NCBI GenBank assembly: GCA_017415945.1
Contig: JAFQDR010000070.1
Coordinates: forward strand, 1 to 5,527
From: Oscillospiraceae bacterium
GTDB lineage: Bacteria; Bacillota_A; Clostridia; Oscillospirales; Oscillospiraceae
Length of the DNA: 5,527 nt
Direction: 5' to 3'
Shown: positions 5,333 to 5,527 of the stretch, one piece after another
How the letters are laid out: every line of letters starts with the position of its first letter
Numbering within the stretch: position 1 is the stretch's first letter
The notes under the pieces: generated by a model
What the model was told of the DNA's origin: nothing
Databases searched by the model: none
What the model saw: only the letters and a program-made list of their open reading frames with translations
Translations under genes and position numbers: made by a program

Positions 5333-5527
5333 GTGGAAAAGAAAACAGATTATCGGTTTAGCATCAATCTGAATCCCAACGATCCTATGCACAAAATGGC
5401 GATACATGAGTTAAATAAGCAAGGACGACGCAAAACTCAGTTTATCGTCAATGCCATTATTTATTATCTGAGTGATGGTAGAGACAGTTCCCGGTATAGC
5501 GCACAACCGGATAAGGAATATATCGAA
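5333..5527 (+). CDS. Probable ParR-type ribbon-helix-helix partition adaptor (3' end outside window)
   Basis: The first 65 residues are present and open to the window edge. The order fits a ribbon-helix-helix DNA-binding domain: a beta strand YRFSINLN (7-14), a helix PMHKMAIHELNKQG (18-31), and a second helix RRKTQFIVNAIIYYLS (32-47), followed by a polar tail. This D-P-x-H-x-x-A-x-x-x-L-n-x-x-G-x-x-K-x-x-F-I-V-x-A-I-x-x-Y pattern is what I associate with small proteins encoded directly after Firmicute ParM/StbA genes. R1 ParR also binds its centromere with such a fold. It probably caps the ParM filament, binds a centromere and may repress its own operon. The start is GTG 5333, or GTG 5324 overlapping the parM stop by GTGA; both are in the same frame. 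There is no usable ATG in this frame until residue 19. The identification rests on fold pattern and position, not on a motif unique to ParR. Confidence 0.68.
   Translation, partial: MEKKTDYRFSINLNPNDPMHKMAIHELNKQGRRKTQFIVNAIIYYLSDGRDSSRYSAQPDKEYIE

Overview
The window reads like chromosomal or integrated-element DNA from a gut-type Clostridia (Firmicutes, Oscillospiraceae/Lachnospiraceae-like). This is inferred from four things: strong AGGAGG-type ribosome binding sites, moderate base composition (mid-40s % GC by eye, not counted), clostridial-style lipoproteins, and an actin-type partition gene of the kind common on Firmicute plasmids and integrative elements. No RNA gene, CRISPR array, transposase or integrase is visible.

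Left part (1 to about 3750, all + strand): a gene cluster built from one unusual lipoprotein family and one ABC-transporter ATPase. It opens with the last 31 codons of a gene whose ending resembles the two lipoproteins downstream. Next come a complete lipoprotein (278-1447), an ABC ATPase (1462-2340) whose ribosome binding site overlaps the preceding stop codon, and a second lipoprotein (2361-3686). A strong intrinsic terminator (3703-3750) closes the unit. Both complete lipoproteins share an identically spaced motif, C-x-D-P-x-C-x-H-x4-C-x-F, about 40-60 residues after the lipidated cysteine, and both look like extracytoplasmic beta-propeller-type proteins. No permease is in the window, so the ATPase must use membrane subunits encoded upstream or elsewhere.

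Right part (about 3750 to 5527): a different module. A small XRE-family regulator lies on the minus strand (3845-4174). Divergent from it are a ParM/StbA-like actin ATPase (4410-5327) and, nearly overlapping, a small ribbon-helix-helix protein that runs off the window (from 5333). The second gene is in the position and has the predicted fold of a ParR adaptor. Together they look like a type II (actin-based) DNA segregation cassette of a plasmid or integrative conjugative element. The 235-bp divergent intergenic region carries a near-consensus sigma-A promoter (TTGACA, 16 bp, TATAAT) with repeat arms on both sides. This recalls the layout of the R1 parC centromere and is a candidate centromere/operator.

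The two parts are probably unrelated in function. The terminator and the XRE gene mark the seam, which may be the edge of a mobile element or simply two neighbouring cargo modules within one. The 179 bases between the first gene tail and the first complete lipoprotein (99-277) hold no supportable gene and only weak promoter-like sequences.
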